From contig CAVTTK010000005.1 in the NCBI GenBank assembly GCA_963737625.1, positions 248,001-312,000 of the forward strand: 64,000 bases of DNA, in the 5' to 3' direction. Made by a program: the position numbers and the translations under genes. The DNA comes from Bog-756 sp963737625 (lineage in GTDB: Bacteria > Actinomycetota > Acidimicrobiia > Acidimicrobiales > RAAP-2). The notes beneath the pieces were generated by a model. That model searched no databases and had not been told where the DNA came from. It saw only the letters and a program-made list of their open reading frames with translations. This document shows positions 8,724-17,977 of the stretch, piece after piece. Position 1 is the stretch's first letter; each line of letters opens with the position of its first letter.

Positions 8724-9476
8724 GTGGACGCTGCCCATCGCCTGATTCCCCTCGAGGGCGCCTTCAACTTCCGTGACCTGGGCGGCTACCCGGCAGCCGG
8801 TGGCCGGGTGACGCGGTGGGGGACGTTGTTCCGGAGCGACACCCTCCACGAGCTGTCCCCGCCCGACGTCACCCTCCTGCGCTCCATGGGGCTGGCCACC
8901 ATCATCGACCTGCGCACTCCGGGAGAGCTGAGGCAGACCGGTCGAGGTCCGTTGGAGCCCGAGCCCATCGCCTACCGCCACCTCTCGGTCATCAGGGACG
9001 GCGAGGCCGGCGGCGAGGCCGTGGCGGCGCCCGATGTCGACGATCTCACCGAGCGGTACCTCTGGTATCTGGAGGTGGGGGGTGCGGCCCTGGCCGAGGC
9101 CCTCACGGTGCTCGGGGAGCCGGCCAACCTTCCACTGGTCTTCCACTGCGCTGCCGGCAAGGACCGCACCGGGGTGCTGGCCGCTCTGGTGCTCGACCTG
9201 TGCGGGGTGGCGCCCGAGGCCATCGTGGCCGACTACCTGATCACGGCAGAACGGATGGAGTTGATCCTGGGCCGGTACCGGTCCGACCCCGGCTTCGGGG
9301 CGAGGATGGCCCAACTGCCGGCGGCCGTGTTCGGTGTGGATGCCGGCACCATGGAGCGCTTCCTCGAGGTGCTGCACCGGCGGTTCGGGGGGTCCGAGGC
9401 CTGGGCCGTCTCGGCCGGAGTGCCCCTGGTGTCGATCGAGCATCTGCGGGCGGCGCTGCTCGAGCCGGCCGGCTGA
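8724..9476 (+). CDS. Tyrosine/dual-specificity protein phosphatase
   Basis: The protein carries the P-loop signature HCAAGKDRTG (Cys-X5-Arg) and an N-terminal 'FNFRDLGGYP' typical of the bacterial tyrosine phosphatases related to Mycobacterium PtpB. That family also acts on phosphoinositides. The start is uncertain. GTG 8724 gives 250 residues beginning just before the conserved 'LIPLEGAFNFRD', while ATG 8655 in the same frame adds 23 low-complexity residues. Neither has a strong ribosome site. It is divergent from the MMPL gene. The frame extends far upstream without a stop, but that part is antisense to MMPL and is not real. Confidence 0.85.
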   Translation: MDAAHRLIPLEGAFNFRDLGGYPAAGGRVTRWGTLFRSDTLHELSPPDVTLLRSMGLATIIDLRTPGELRQTGRGPLEPEPIAYRHLSVIRDGEAGGEAVAAPDVDDLTERYLWYLEVGGAALAEALTVLGEPANLPLVFHCAAGKDRTGVLAALVLDLCGVAPEAIVADYLITAERMELILGRYRSDPGFGARMAQLPAAVFGVDAGTMERFLEVLHRRFGGSEAWAVSAGVPLVSIEHLRAALLEPAG

Positions 9477-9542
9477 GGGGCGGGGAGGCGGCCATCCCGT
9501 CGGGGTTCGGACCGGGGATGCCCGTTGGCACCCGGCGCCTCC

Positions 9543-9548
9543 TAGACT
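9543..9548 (+). promoter_or_regulatory. Leaderless -10 element (TAGACT)
   Basis: TAGACT lies 6 bases before the GTG start at 9555, and no Shine-Dalgarno sequence is visible. In actinobacteria a TANNNT box 6-8 bases before a start codon usually marks a leaderless transcript. The box is seen; the leaderless reading is inferred. Confidence 0.5.
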
Positions 9549-9554
9549 GGCCGG

Positions 9555-10157
9555 GTGAGTGCTTCGATCTGGGCGCCGATCCTGGCCGGTACGGCCATGT
9601 TCCTGATCCTGATGCTGGCCGGGCTGGTGGTCACCGGCTTCCTGCTCTGGAGGCTGGCCCGCCGCAAGTGGCGGGCCCTGCACTCCCACGGCGCGGTGAT
9701 CGGCGCCACGGCCCTGTGGGAGGCGGCCGCCGTCCGCCGCCGGCGCGGGGGTGAGCCCACGTCACCCGACGAGGTCGCCCAGTGGTCGCCGACGCGGGCC
9801 CGCAAGGAGATGTGGCGCTCGGTGGACCAGGCCGAGGCCGCGGTGCGGGCGGCCACCGAGGTCGGCGCCCCGGTGGCGGAGATGCCGTCGCTGTGCCGGC
9901 GGCTGACCGCCGCGGCGATGGACCTCGACAAGGTGCTCCGGGTGGAACCGGCCGGTCCGGTGCCCACGGCCATCCGCACCCACGTCCACGAGGTCATGCA
10001 GGCCGCCGGGGACATCCAGCGGGCTGCGGTGGTCTCGGCCAGCGATGCCAACGGCCAGCGGGTGGAGGACCTCACGCGCGATGCCGTGCGCGAGATCGAG
10101 CTCCTCGACGCCGGTCTCGCCTCGGCTCAGGCTGCCCTGCCCCCGCCCCCTCGCTGA
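9555..10157 (+). CDS. Single-helix membrane protein of unknown function
   Basis: This 200-residue protein starts at GTG 9555. One N-terminal membrane helix (about residues 8-33) is followed by a basic stop-transfer 'RRKWR' and a charged, alanine-rich cytoplasmic region that looks fully helical and may form a coiled coil (about 70-190). It ends in a proline tail. I recognise no domain or catalytic motif. It probably has its own leaderless promoter (TAGACT at 9543). It is convergent with the GabT-like gene, 39 bases away. Confidence 0.75.
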   Translation: MSASIWAPILAGTAMFLILMLAGLVVTGFLLWRLARRKWRALHSHGAVIGATALWEAAAVRRRRGGEPTSPDEVAQWSPTRARKEMWRSVDQAEAAVRAATEVGAPVAEMPSLCRRLTAAAMDLDKVLRVEPAGPVPTAIRTHVHEVMQAAGDIQRAAVVSASDANGQRVEDLTRDAVREIELLDAGLASAQAALPPPPR

Positions 10158-10196
10158 GCTCGTCCCCTCCGACCCCGGTTCCGGTCTGATCCGAGG

Positions 10197-11558
10197 TCAG
10201 CCGGCGGCACCCGACAGGACGTCGTGTACCGCGGAGGAGAGCACATCGAGCCCGTCGGCCAGGAGCGCCGGGTCGATGACCAGTGGTGGGAGCAGTCGGA
10301 TCACGTTGCCGTAGCTGCCACAGGACAGGACGACCACGCCGGAACGGTGACACTCCGCCACGATGCGTCGGGTGGCCTCGACGTCGGGCTCGAGCGTTCC
10401 GGGTCGGACCAGTTCCATGGCCATCATGGCCCCTCGTCCCCGCACGTCGCCCACGGCGGGATGGTCCTGCTGGAGGCCGGCCAGACAGGCGCCGATGCTC
10501 TCCCCGATGCGACCGGCAGCGGCCGCGAGCCCGTCCTCCTCCATGGTCCGGATGGAGGCCAGCGCGGCGGCGCAGGCCACCGGGTTGCCGCCGTAGGTGC
10601 CTCCGAGCCCGCCCGGGTGCACGCCGTCCATGAGCTCGGCCCGCCCGGTGACGGCGGCCAGCGGCATACCTCCGGCCAGGGCCTTGGCTGTGGTGATGAG
10701 GTCGGGGACCACCGACTCGTGCTCGCAGGCGAACCACTGTCCCGTCCGGCAGAACCCGGTCTGGATCTCGTCGGCCACGAACAGTGCACCGGCCTCACGC
10801 GCCCAGGTGGCCACGGCGGGCAGGAAGCCCGGGGCGGGCACGACGAAGCCCCCCTCGCCCTGGATGGGCTCGATGAGCACGCAGGCCACGTTGTCCGCGC
10901 CCACCAGGCGCTCGATCTCCTCGACGGCCCGGGCCGCGGCCTGTTCGCCGGTCATGCCGTCGGGATCGCGTAGCGGGTAGGACATCGGCACCCGGTAGAC
11001 CTCGGGGGCGAACGGCCCGAACTTGTCGCGGTAGGGCATGTTCTTGGCCGTCAGGGCCATGGTCAGGTTGGTGCGTCCGTGGTACGCATGATCGAACACC
11101 ACCACGGCCTGGCGTCCGGTGACGTGCCGGGCCACCTTCACCGCGTTCTCCACCGCCTCGGCGCCGGAGTTGAACAGGGCCGTCCGCTTGTCGTGCCCAC
11201 CCGGTGTCCGCTCGTTGAGGTCCTCGCACACCGCCACGTACCCCTCGTAGGGAGTGACCATGAAGCAGGTGTGGGTGAACCGCTCCACCTGGTCCGAGAC
11301 GGCCTCGACCACCCGGGGGGCAGCGTGGCCCACGCTGACCACGGCGATGCCCGAACCCAGGTCGATGAGGGAGTTGCCGTCCACGTCCACCAGAACCGCC
11401 CCCGAGGCCTGGGCGATGTAGACGGGGAGCGCCGAACTCACGCCACCCGCCACTGCCGTGGAGCGCCTCAGCTCCAGCTGCCTCGATCGCGGTCCCGGCA
11501 GTTCGGTGACGAGGTCGCGCCGCTGCTTGACGGGCGACGGTTCGAGGGACGGTTCCAC
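10197..11558 (-). CDS. gabT: 4-aminobutyrate aminotransferase (class III, PLP)
   Basis: This 453-residue class III aminotransferase would move the amino group of 4-aminobutyrate (or a similar omega-amino acid) to 2-oxoglutarate. The PLP pocket is visible: 'FNSGAEAVENAVK' (129-141), 'FDHAYHGRTN' (155-164), the metal-like 'DEIQTG' (263-268) and the Schiff-base Lys in 'TTAKALAGG' (Lys292). The spacing and 'PIQGEGGFVVP' closely fit actinobacterial GabT proteins. It starts at GTG 11558 with TACCGT 7 bases upstream and no ribosome site, so it is probably leaderless. No succinate-semialdehyde dehydrogenase is adjacent, so the exact substrate remains an inference. Confidence 0.88.
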   Translation of the reverse strand: MEPSLEPSPVKQRRDLVTELPGPRSRQLELRRSTAVAGGVSSALPVYIAQASGAVLVDVDGNSLIDLGSGIAVVSVGHAAPRVVEAVSDQVERFTHTCFMVTPYEGYVAVCEDLNERTPGGHDKRTALFNSGAEAVENAVKVARHVTGRQAVVVFDHAYHGRTNLTMALTAKNMPYRDKFGPFAPEVYRVPMSYPLRDPDGMTGEQAAARAVEEIERLVGADNVACVLIEPIQGEGGFVVPAPGFLPAVATWAREAGALFVADEIQTGFCRTGQWFACEHESVVPDLITTAKALAGGMPLAAVTGRAELMDGVHPGGLGGTYGGNPVACAAALASIRTMEEDGLAAAAGRIGESIGACLAGLQQDHPAVGDVRGRGAMMAMELVRPGTLEPDVEATRRIVAECHRSGVVVLSCGSYGNVIRLLPPLVIDPALLADGLDVLSSAVHDVLSGAAG

Positions 11559-11565
11559 GGGGGAG

Positions 11566-11571
11566 ACGGTA
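11566..11571 (-). promoter_or_regulatory. Leaderless -10 element (TACCGT) for the GabT-like gene
   Basis: On the minus strand TACCGT ends 7 bases before the GTG start at 11558. No Shine-Dalgarno sequence lies in between. This matches the TANNNT-N6-7-start pattern seen at several other genes in this window. Confidence 0.45.
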
Positions 11572-11583
11572 CCCGAGGGCCGG

Positions 11584-12354
11584 TCAGGCCGCGGCCAGGG
11601 CGATCACACCGAACGCCGCTCCCACCGGGTCGGCCAGGACGGCGAACCGGCCGGCCGGGATGTCCATGGGACCGGCCATCAGCGTGGCGCCATCCGTCGT
11701 GGCCGCGGCCACGGCGGCGTCGCAGTCGGCGGTACCGAAGTAGGCCAGCCAATAGGACGGTACCTCGGCCGGCACCTCCTCGGGCATGGCCATCATGCCG
11801 CCGATCTCTCCACCGTCCAGTTTCCACGTGGTGTACTCCATGCCGCCCATGTCGGCGGTCTCGGCCTCCCACCCGAACACCTCGGTGTAGAACGCCTGGG
11901 CGGCAGGCACGTCCCGGGTGGCCAGCTCGTTCCAGGTCAGGGCTCCGGGCTCGTTGACCAGCCCCGCCCCGATGTGCTGCCGGGGCTGCCACACGGCGGC
12001 CGCCGCCCCGGAGGGATCGGCGAAGACGGCCATGCGGCCGACGTCGAGCACGTCCATCGGCTCCACGAAGACCATGCCGCCGGCCGCCTTGACCTTGGCG
12101 ATGCTGGCGTCGGCATCCGTCACCGAGACATAGGTGGTCCATGCCGGCGGCTGGCCCTCCATCATGATGGGTCCGGCTCCGGCCACCGGAACGCCGCCCT
12201 TCTCCATCATGTGGTAGTGCCCGGCCTCGGGACCCTGGTCCACGGCGTCCCACCCGAAGAGCGACGAATAGAAGGCCGCCGAGGCCGCGAGGTCCGGGCT
12301 GGCCAGGTCCGCCCATGAGGGCGTTCCGGGAACGTACGAGGTTCTGCTGGGCAT
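11584..12354 (-). CDS. Two-domain VOC (glyoxalase-fold) protein, Cfp30B-like
   Basis: This 256-residue protein has two tandem VOC domains (about residues 10-125 and 138-254). Each begins with a 'W.dLa(t/s)pD..aa..FY..lFGWe' segment and ends with a 'f.vlaDP.GAa.gv' strand. The layout matches the mycobacterial 27-28 kDa antigen Cfp30B and related 'hydroxylase' annotations, whose reaction is not established. AAGGAG stands 6 bases before the ATG. It is transcribed separately from its neighbours and no pathway context is evident. Confidence 0.85.
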   Translation of the reverse strand: MPSRTSYVPGTPSWADLASPDLAASAAFYSSLFGWDAVDQGPEAGHYHMMEKGGVPVAGAGPIMMEGQPPAWTTYVSVTDADASIAKVKAAGGMVFVEPMDVLDVGRMAVFADPSGAAAAVWQPRQHIGAGLVNEPGALTWNELATRDVPAAQAFYTEVFGWEAETADMGGMEYTTWKLDGGEIGGMMAMPEEVPAEVPSYWLAYFGTADCDAAVAAATTDGATLMAGPMDIPAGRFAVLADPVGAAFGVIALAAA

Positions 12355-12620
12355 GGCGGACTCCTTGTCGATCGGGACCGCGCACCGCGGTCTGGACGGC
12401 TTCGTCTCCTCTGCCAGCCTGGCACGTGCCGGGTTGGCCTGCCCACCCGGGCGGACCGGGGAATCACCGGACCGGGTCCAGGAGCGGCACGACGCCCGAT
12501 CGCTACGACTGCATGTCCGGAGGACGTACCGGCCCCGGCCGAGTTCGGGACCCTGGCGTGGTGGACGGGACCAGGGTGCCGGGGAGTCAACCCGTCACCA
12601 AGAACCGCGCCGTAGCGGAG

Positions 12621-13889
12621 TCAGTTGCCGAAATTCCAGCTGTCGCCGTTCTCGTAGCGGTGGAGGATGTTCTTGGCCATGAGGATCTTGTGCACTTCGT
12701 CGGGCCCGTCGGCCAGACGGAGGACGCGGGCCGTCAGGTACATCTGCCCCAGGGGGAGGTCGTTGCTCACCCCGGCCCCGCCCCAGACCTGGATGGCCCG
12801 GTCGACCACCCGGTGGTAGGCGGCCGGTACGAACACCTTGATGGCCGAGATGGCGGTGCGCACGTCCGGGTCACCGTTGGCCACCTTCTCGGCGGCGTTG
12901 ATGGTCATGAGGCGGGCCGACTGCACGTCCATGTACGACTCGGCGATGAACCCCTGGATGAACTGCTTGTCCTTCAGGAGTCCGCCGTGCACCTGGCGGC
13001 TGAGGGTGCGCTCGACCATCAGGTCGAAGGCCCGCCACATCTGGCCCACCGAGTTCATGCAGTGGTACACCCGACCCGCTCCCAGCCGGTCCTGGGCGGC
13101 CTGGTGCCCCTGTCCCACCAGGCCCAGGGTGTTCTCGACGGGAACCCGAACGTTCTCGTACTTGATCTCACAGTGGTCGGAGGTGGAGTGGCCGAAGATC
13201 CCGATACCCCTCACGATGTTCACCCCCTTGGTGGCGGTGGGCACGATGATCTGGGTCATCCGACCCGGCGCCCCCAGTTCGCCCGTGGGGTCATTGGCCC
13301 GGCACATCACGATGAAGAAGTCGGCGTCGATGCCGTTCGAGGTGAACCACTTGTGGCCGTTGATGACCCAGTCGTCCCCGTCCCGGACCGCCTCGGTCTG
13401 GATGGATCGGGGGTCGGAGCCGGCGTTGTCCGGTTCGGTCATCGAGAATCCCGACTCCATGGAGCCGTCGATGAGGGGGAGGAGCCACTTGCGCTTCTGC
13501 TCCTCGGTCCCGTACTTGACCAGCACGCTGGCGTTGCCCGAGTTCGGCGCAGCGATGCCGAAGAGGGTGGAGGCCCCCACGGCGTAGGCCAGGATCTCGT
13601 ACATGTAGGCCAGGGCCAGAAAGTCGAGACCCATGCCTCCGTACTCGGTGGGCAGGTGGGGGGCCCACAGGCCGGCCTCGGCCACCTTGGCCTTGACCTT
13701 CTCGCGCAACTCGATGCTCTGCCGACGTCCCGCCTCGCGGTGCTCCTCGTCCGGCTCCGAACCCCGTCGGGAGTGCCAGAGAACCTCTTCGAAGGGGAGG
13801 ATCTCGGTGTTGATGAAGTCCGCCGTCCGCCGACGTATGTCGTTGATGGCGGGGTCCAAGCCGGGAATCGGCGTCACATTGATCGCCAT
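12621..13889 (-). CDS. Acyl-CoA dehydrogenase (ACAD10/11-like)
   Basis: This 422-residue flavoenzyme of the acyl-CoA dehydrogenase family introduces a 2,3-double bond into an acyl-CoA. Visible features are the 'GFSMTEPDNAGSD' FAD/substrate stretch, the middle beta domain and the C-terminal 'QVWGGAGVSNDLPL' followed by 'RLADGPDEVHK'. The last segment is typical of the ACAD10/11-like subgroup, which handles longer or branched substrates. A clear AAAGGAG precedes the ATG. It is monocistronic, and the 266-base gap downstream (12355-12620) holds nothing recognisable. Confidence 0.9.
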   Translation of the reverse strand: MAINVTPIPGLDPAINDIRRRTADFINTEILPFEEVLWHSRRGSEPDEEHREAGRRQSIELREKVKAKVAEAGLWAPHLPTEYGGMGLDFLALAYMYEILAYAVGASTLFGIAAPNSGNASVLVKYGTEEQKRKWLLPLIDGSMESGFSMTEPDNAGSDPRSIQTEAVRDGDDWVINGHKWFTSNGIDADFFIVMCRANDPTGELGAPGRMTQIIVPTATKGVNIVRGIGIFGHSTSDHCEIKYENVRVPVENTLGLVGQGHQAAQDRLGAGRVYHCMNSVGQMWRAFDLMVERTLSRQVHGGLLKDKQFIQGFIAESYMDVQSARLMTINAAEKVANGDPDVRTAISAIKVFVPAAYHRVVDRAIQVWGGAGVSNDLPLGQMYLTARVLRLADGPDEVHKILMAKNILHRYENGDSWNFGN

Positions 13890-14009
13890 GGCGGTCTCCT
13901 TTGCTGGCTCGGGGCCGGCCGGCGTGGCGACCCCGAGCCATCATGACCCACCTCGCCGGTCCGCGCCCCGGTGGTTGCCACACCGACCGCGGGGGCGCGT
14001 CATCGACCG

Positions 14010-16184
14010 CTAGGCCAACTCCACCCGGCTGGTCACACCGGGGTCAACGGCATCACGGGCCACCCTGATCTCGTAGGAACCGGGCCTCACCACCATGGCG
14101 TGGCGCCCGGTGTCCCGTTCGGCCAGCACGGAGGTGGGCACTTCGAGGTCCACGTCGGCGACCTGGCCGGCGGGGACCTCCACGCGCCGGAAGCCGATCA
14201 GTCGTTCGGGCCGGGAGGGGTCTCGGCGACGTCCGTAGACCTGGATGACGTCGGCGCCGGCCCGCTCCCCGGTATTGCGCACCCGGGCACGGACGCGCAG
14301 GGCGGTGTCGACCGCGTGGACCTCGGTCTCCTCCAGGGCGAAGGTGGTGTAGCCCAAGCCGAACCCGAAGGGATAGGCCGGGGCGGTGCCGTGGCGGGCC
14401 AGGTGCCAGTATCCGTGCCACGCGTCGTAGGTGACGGCGGCGCTCTCGATGTCGAACGGGGGGAGGTCGGCCTCGGTGGACGGCACGCTGAAGGGCAGCC
14501 TTCCCGTGGCCTCCACCCGACCGGTCAGCACATCGCCCAGTCCGTGCCCCCCCTCCATGCCCGAATACCACGACTGGACCACGGCCGGCACCAGTCTGTC
14601 CCACTCCGAGATGATCACGGCACTGCCCGCCACCAGGACCACCACCGTCCGGGGATTGGCCGCCGACACCGCCCGGATGAGGGCCACGTCGTCGTCGTGG
14701 AGGCGGAGGGACCGTCGGTCGCCACCCTCGGAGAAGCCCACCCCCACGTCGGTCACCTCGACGTGGGCGGGGGGCTCGATGGTCCGCTCGTCGGCGATCT
14801 CGGCGGTGAACCGCTCGACCAGGGACGGGTCGTCCTCGCCGGGGAAGAGGTTGGTCAGGTTACCGGTGGCGAACTCCCCGATGTACTCCCCTTCGTCCAG
14901 CCGGGTGTACCCCACCACCACGACACATACGTCGGCCGAGGCAGCCCGGGCCGAGGCGCCGCCCGGATCGGCTCCGTCGCCCACCGACAGGGCGACGCCG
15001 GGGAGTCCGTGTCGCAGTCCATCGGCCACCGTCACCACCTCGGGGGCCCAGACGTCACTCGAGCCGCCGTCACCGAGATTCACGGCGGTGGCCAGGCGGC
15101 CGAACAGGGCCAGCGACGACCCCGGCCCGAGGTTCAACGGCAGCACCGGCAGACCGGCCACCGGTTCGTTGCGGAGGAGCACCACGGCCTTGGCCGCCGC
15201 CTCCCGGGCCAGGGCTCGGTGGGCCGGACAGGCCAGCGTCTCCCGGCCAGGGACCGCCGCGGCGAGCACCTCGTCGAAGCGTCGGCGGGTGGTGATGATC
15301 CGCTCGACGGCCCGGTCGACCTCGGACCACGACACGTCGCCGCGCTCCAGCGCCGTCCTCAGATGCCCGGCCCGGATCATCCGGTAGGGCATCTCCACGT
15401 CCAGGCCGGCGTGGAGCGAGTGTCCGGCGTGGCGCAGTCCGAAGATCCAGTCGCTGATGACGAAGCCGGCAAAGCCCCACTCGTCCCGGAGGATCTCGGT
15501 GAGGAGCGGTCGATTCTCGCCGCACCATTCGCCGTTCACACTGTTGTAGGCGCTCATGACCACAGCCACGCCCTCGTCCACGATGCGTTTGAAGTGCGGG
15601 AGATAGACCTCGTGGAGCGCCACCTCGTCCACCGTGATGTCGACGGTGAATCGGGCGTTCTCCATGGAGTTGCAGGCGAAGTGCTTGACACAGGCCATGG
15701 CATGACGCTGCACCCCCCGGGTCAGCGCGGCCCCCATCTCGCCCACGTGGTGGGGATCCTCGCCGTAGGTCTCCTGGGCCCGACCCCAGGCCGGATGGCG
15801 CAGGACGTTGACGCACACCCCGCCGTAGAGGTCGGCCCCCACGGCCCGCAGCTCGGTTCCGATGGCCTCGCCGATCCGCTCCTCCAGGTCCAGGTCCCAG
15901 GTGGCCCCTCGGGCCATGCTGACGGGGAAGCAGGTGGCCCGGTCGACGACAACGCCCCTCGGCCCGTCGGAGAAGGCGAATCCGGGGAGTCCCAGACGGT
16001 CCACCCGGGCGGCCCGGAACGGGCTCTTGTGGTAACCCTGCGCACTCAGGTAGGCCAGGCCGGCCCAGAACGGTCCGTCCCCGTCGAGACACCACAGCTT
16101 TTCGTCCTCGGTCATGGAGTCCACGGTGGCCCGTGCGTCCTGGCCGATCGGGTGGTCGGGGCGTACCTCGGGTTGGCCGTTCAT
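14010..16184 (-). CDS. Glycoside hydrolase family 3 beta-glucosidase
   Basis: This 724-residue enzyme has the GH3 order: an N-terminal TIM-barrel domain with 'KHFACN' (167-172) and the nucleophile Asp in 'FVISDWIFG' (Asp245), then the alpha/beta sandwich, then a C-terminal fibronectin III-like domain ('ERAGADVIQVYG' and 'RVEVPAGQVADVDLEV'). No signal peptide is visible, so it is probably cytoplasmic and cleaves beta-glucosides brought in by transport. The N-terminus starts at ATG 16184. It lies downstream of the transporter gene on the same strand, with a 105-base gap. It is a possible partner for any glucan metabolism in the window, but this is not shown. Confidence 0.92.
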   Translation of the reverse strand: MNGQPEVRPDHPIGQDARATVDSMTEDEKLWCLDGDGPFWAGLAYLSAQGYHKSPFRAARVDRLGLPGFAFSDGPRGVVVDRATCFPVSMARGATWDLDLEERIGEAIGTELRAVGADLYGGVCVNVLRHPAWGRAQETYGEDPHHVGEMGAALTRGVQRHAMACVKHFACNSMENARFTVDITVDEVALHEVYLPHFKRIVDEGVAVVMSAYNSVNGEWCGENRPLLTEILRDEWGFAGFVISDWIFGLRHAGHSLHAGLDVEMPYRMIRAGHLRTALERGDVSWSEVDRAVERIITTRRRFDEVLAAAVPGRETLACPAHRALAREAAAKAVVLLRNEPVAGLPVLPLNLGPGSSLALFGRLATAVNLGDGGSSDVWAPEVVTVADGLRHGLPGVALSVGDGADPGGASARAASADVCVVVVGYTRLDEGEYIGEFATGNLTNLFPGEDDPSLVERFTAEIADERTIEPPAHVEVTDVGVGFSEGGDRRSLRLHDDDVALIRAVSAANPRTVVVLVAGSAVIISEWDRLVPAVVQSWYSGMEGGHGLGDVLTGRVEATGRLPFSVPSTEADLPPFDIESAAVTYDAWHGYWHLARHGTAPAYPFGFGLGYTTFALEETEVHAVDTALRVRARVRNTGERAGADVIQVYGRRRDPSRPERLIGFRRVEVPAGQVADVDLEVPTSVLAERDTGRHAMVVRPGSYEIRVARDAVDPGVTSRVELA

Positions 16185-16289
16185 CGGGTCAGTCTGGCAG
16201 TGGAGGGGAGCTGCCGTCGTCCGTCGGCCGGTGACCGACTCCCATCCCGATGTCGTCCACGCAGCCGGACGGCGTCAGGGGGACCGGGC

Positions 16290-17854
16290 CTACGCTCCGG
16301 ACGTGTCCTGCCCGGCCGGGACGGGGCCGTCGTCGACGACGGAGCGACTGGTCCCGCCCTCTTGGACCACGGCCGGCCGAGTGGCTCCGTGGTCGTCGAA
16401 CGACAGCGCCACCTCCGGGGGAGTGACGACCGGCTGGGAGATCTGGGGGAGGTCGAAGCCGTCGCTGAACTCCTCGAGATTCCGCCGGGCCGGTTCCGGC
16501 AGGACGCTGGTCGAGCGCGAAGCCGAGAACGGCGGCTGCACCGGCGATGGCCAGCATCCCGCGGAGGCCGTAGTGCTTCTGCAGCTGGGGTACCAGGAAG
16601 ACGCCCACGAAGGCCCCGAGCTTGCCTACCCCGGCGGCGATTCCGTGCCCGGTGGTGCGCATGCTGACCGGAAAGACCTCGGAGGGTAGGACGAACGTCG
16701 TCATATTCGGGCCGAACTCGACGAAGAAGTAGCTGAGCCCGAAGATGGCCAGGAACGGGGCGACCATGGTGGTGAGGTGGGCGAAGCCGGCGAGGGTGAG
16801 GAATGCCGCGGCCATGACTCCGAACCCGATGAACTGGAGTCGGCGGTGCCCGATCCGGTCCATGGTCAGGACGGCGACGATGTAGCCCGGGACGGCGAAG
16901 ACGACGAACATGCCCGAGCGTCCACAGGAGCTTGGTCTCCAGCGAGGCGGACGAGTCCACCTGCTTCAGGATGGCCGGAAGCGAGAGGGTGTTCCCGTAG
17001 TAGGCGTAGTCGAAGAGGAACCAGGACCCCGCCGTACCGAGCAGGAGCATGAGCATGCGACGGTCCCCGAGGAACTGGCTCAGCCGCATCCGCTGCGTGC
17101 CGTGGGCCGATGCCGTGGGGGTCTCGACCACCCCATTGGAGAAGGTGGCCAGATCCTCGCCCGCCTGATCGGACTTCCCCTGCACCTGGGCCTTGAACCT
17201 CGGCGACTCGGGCATCTTGGATCGCAGATAGATGACACCGGCGGCCGGAATGGCCCCGAACGCCAGCATGAGGCGCCAGACCATGTCGTTGCTGATTCCC
17301 GACGAGAGGAGGGCCAGGCCGACGAGCGGTCCGACCACCAGTCCGAGAGCCTGCATGGAGAACACCATGCCCACCAGGCGGCCGCGGTCCCTGCGGTTCG
17401 AGTACTCGCTCATCAGGACGGCCGACACCGGATAGTCGCCCCCGATACCCACTCCCAGGACGAAGCGGGCGATGACCAGCCAGATGAACCCGGGGGCCAC
17501 AGCCGAGGCGATAGCGCCGACCATCATGATGACGGCCACGCTCAGGTAGACCACCTTGCGGCCGAGCACGTCGGCGATGCGTCCGAAGACGACGGCTCCG
17601 AAGAAGGCTCCGAGGATGGCCGAGCCTGTGACCCAGCTGGTCTGGAGCGTGCTCAGGTGCCACTGGGTGGCCACGATGGTGGCGACCGTGCTGATGACGA
17701 ACAGGTCGTAGGCGTCGGTGAAGAAGCCGACCCCCGACACCAGGACCGTGCGCCGGTGGAACTTGCTCCTCGGAGCCTCGTTCAGGAGATCGGTCACCGA
17801 AGGCGCGACGCCGACCGGCACCGCCTCCCCTGACCCCGTCCAGCTCGATGCCAT
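16290..17854 (-). CDS. PHS-family (Pho84-like) phosphate/H+ symporter, frame disrupted
   Basis: Reading across two frames gives a complete 12-helix MFS transporter. The N-terminal 'GVGFFTDAYDLFVISTV' is the hallmark of the phosphate:H+ symporter (PHS) branch, followed by 'GRIADVLGRKV' and 'GVGIGGDYPVSAVLMSEY'. The frame breaks at about 16910 (TLG / MFVVFAVPGY) and about 16540 (LGFAL / TSVLPEPARRNLEEFSDG). Removing one base at each point restores the whole protein, including the usual C-terminal 'PE...LEE' motif. I start at ATG 17854. It is divergent from phoU with a PHO-like box between, supporting phosphate uptake. The breaks are probably sequence errors rather than decay. Confidence 0.8.
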
Positions 17855-17884
17855 CGCCAGACAGCCTGAAGGGACGAGGTGGAC

Positions 17885-17917
17885 GGAAGGTAATCCAAAG
17901 GTGAACGTAGCGTGAAC
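17885..17917 (-). promoter_or_regulatory. PHO-box-like direct repeats before the phosphate transporter gene
   Basis: On the minus strand three 11-base units run in tandem: GTTCACGCTAC (17917-17907), GTTCACCTTTG (17906-17896) and GATTACCTTCC (17895-17885). GTTCACC-type 11-base direct repeats are the known binding sites of the phosphate-starvation regulator PhoP in Streptomyces. The box lies 31 bases before the transporter ATG and 61 bases from divergent phoU, so it could serve both. Regulator identity is inferred; the cognate regulator is not in this stretch. Confidence 0.7.
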
Positions 17918-17977
17918 AAACTCCAAATTCTCGGTGATTCGGGCGAAAGACCACGTCGTGGGTAATCTTTCCGTGAC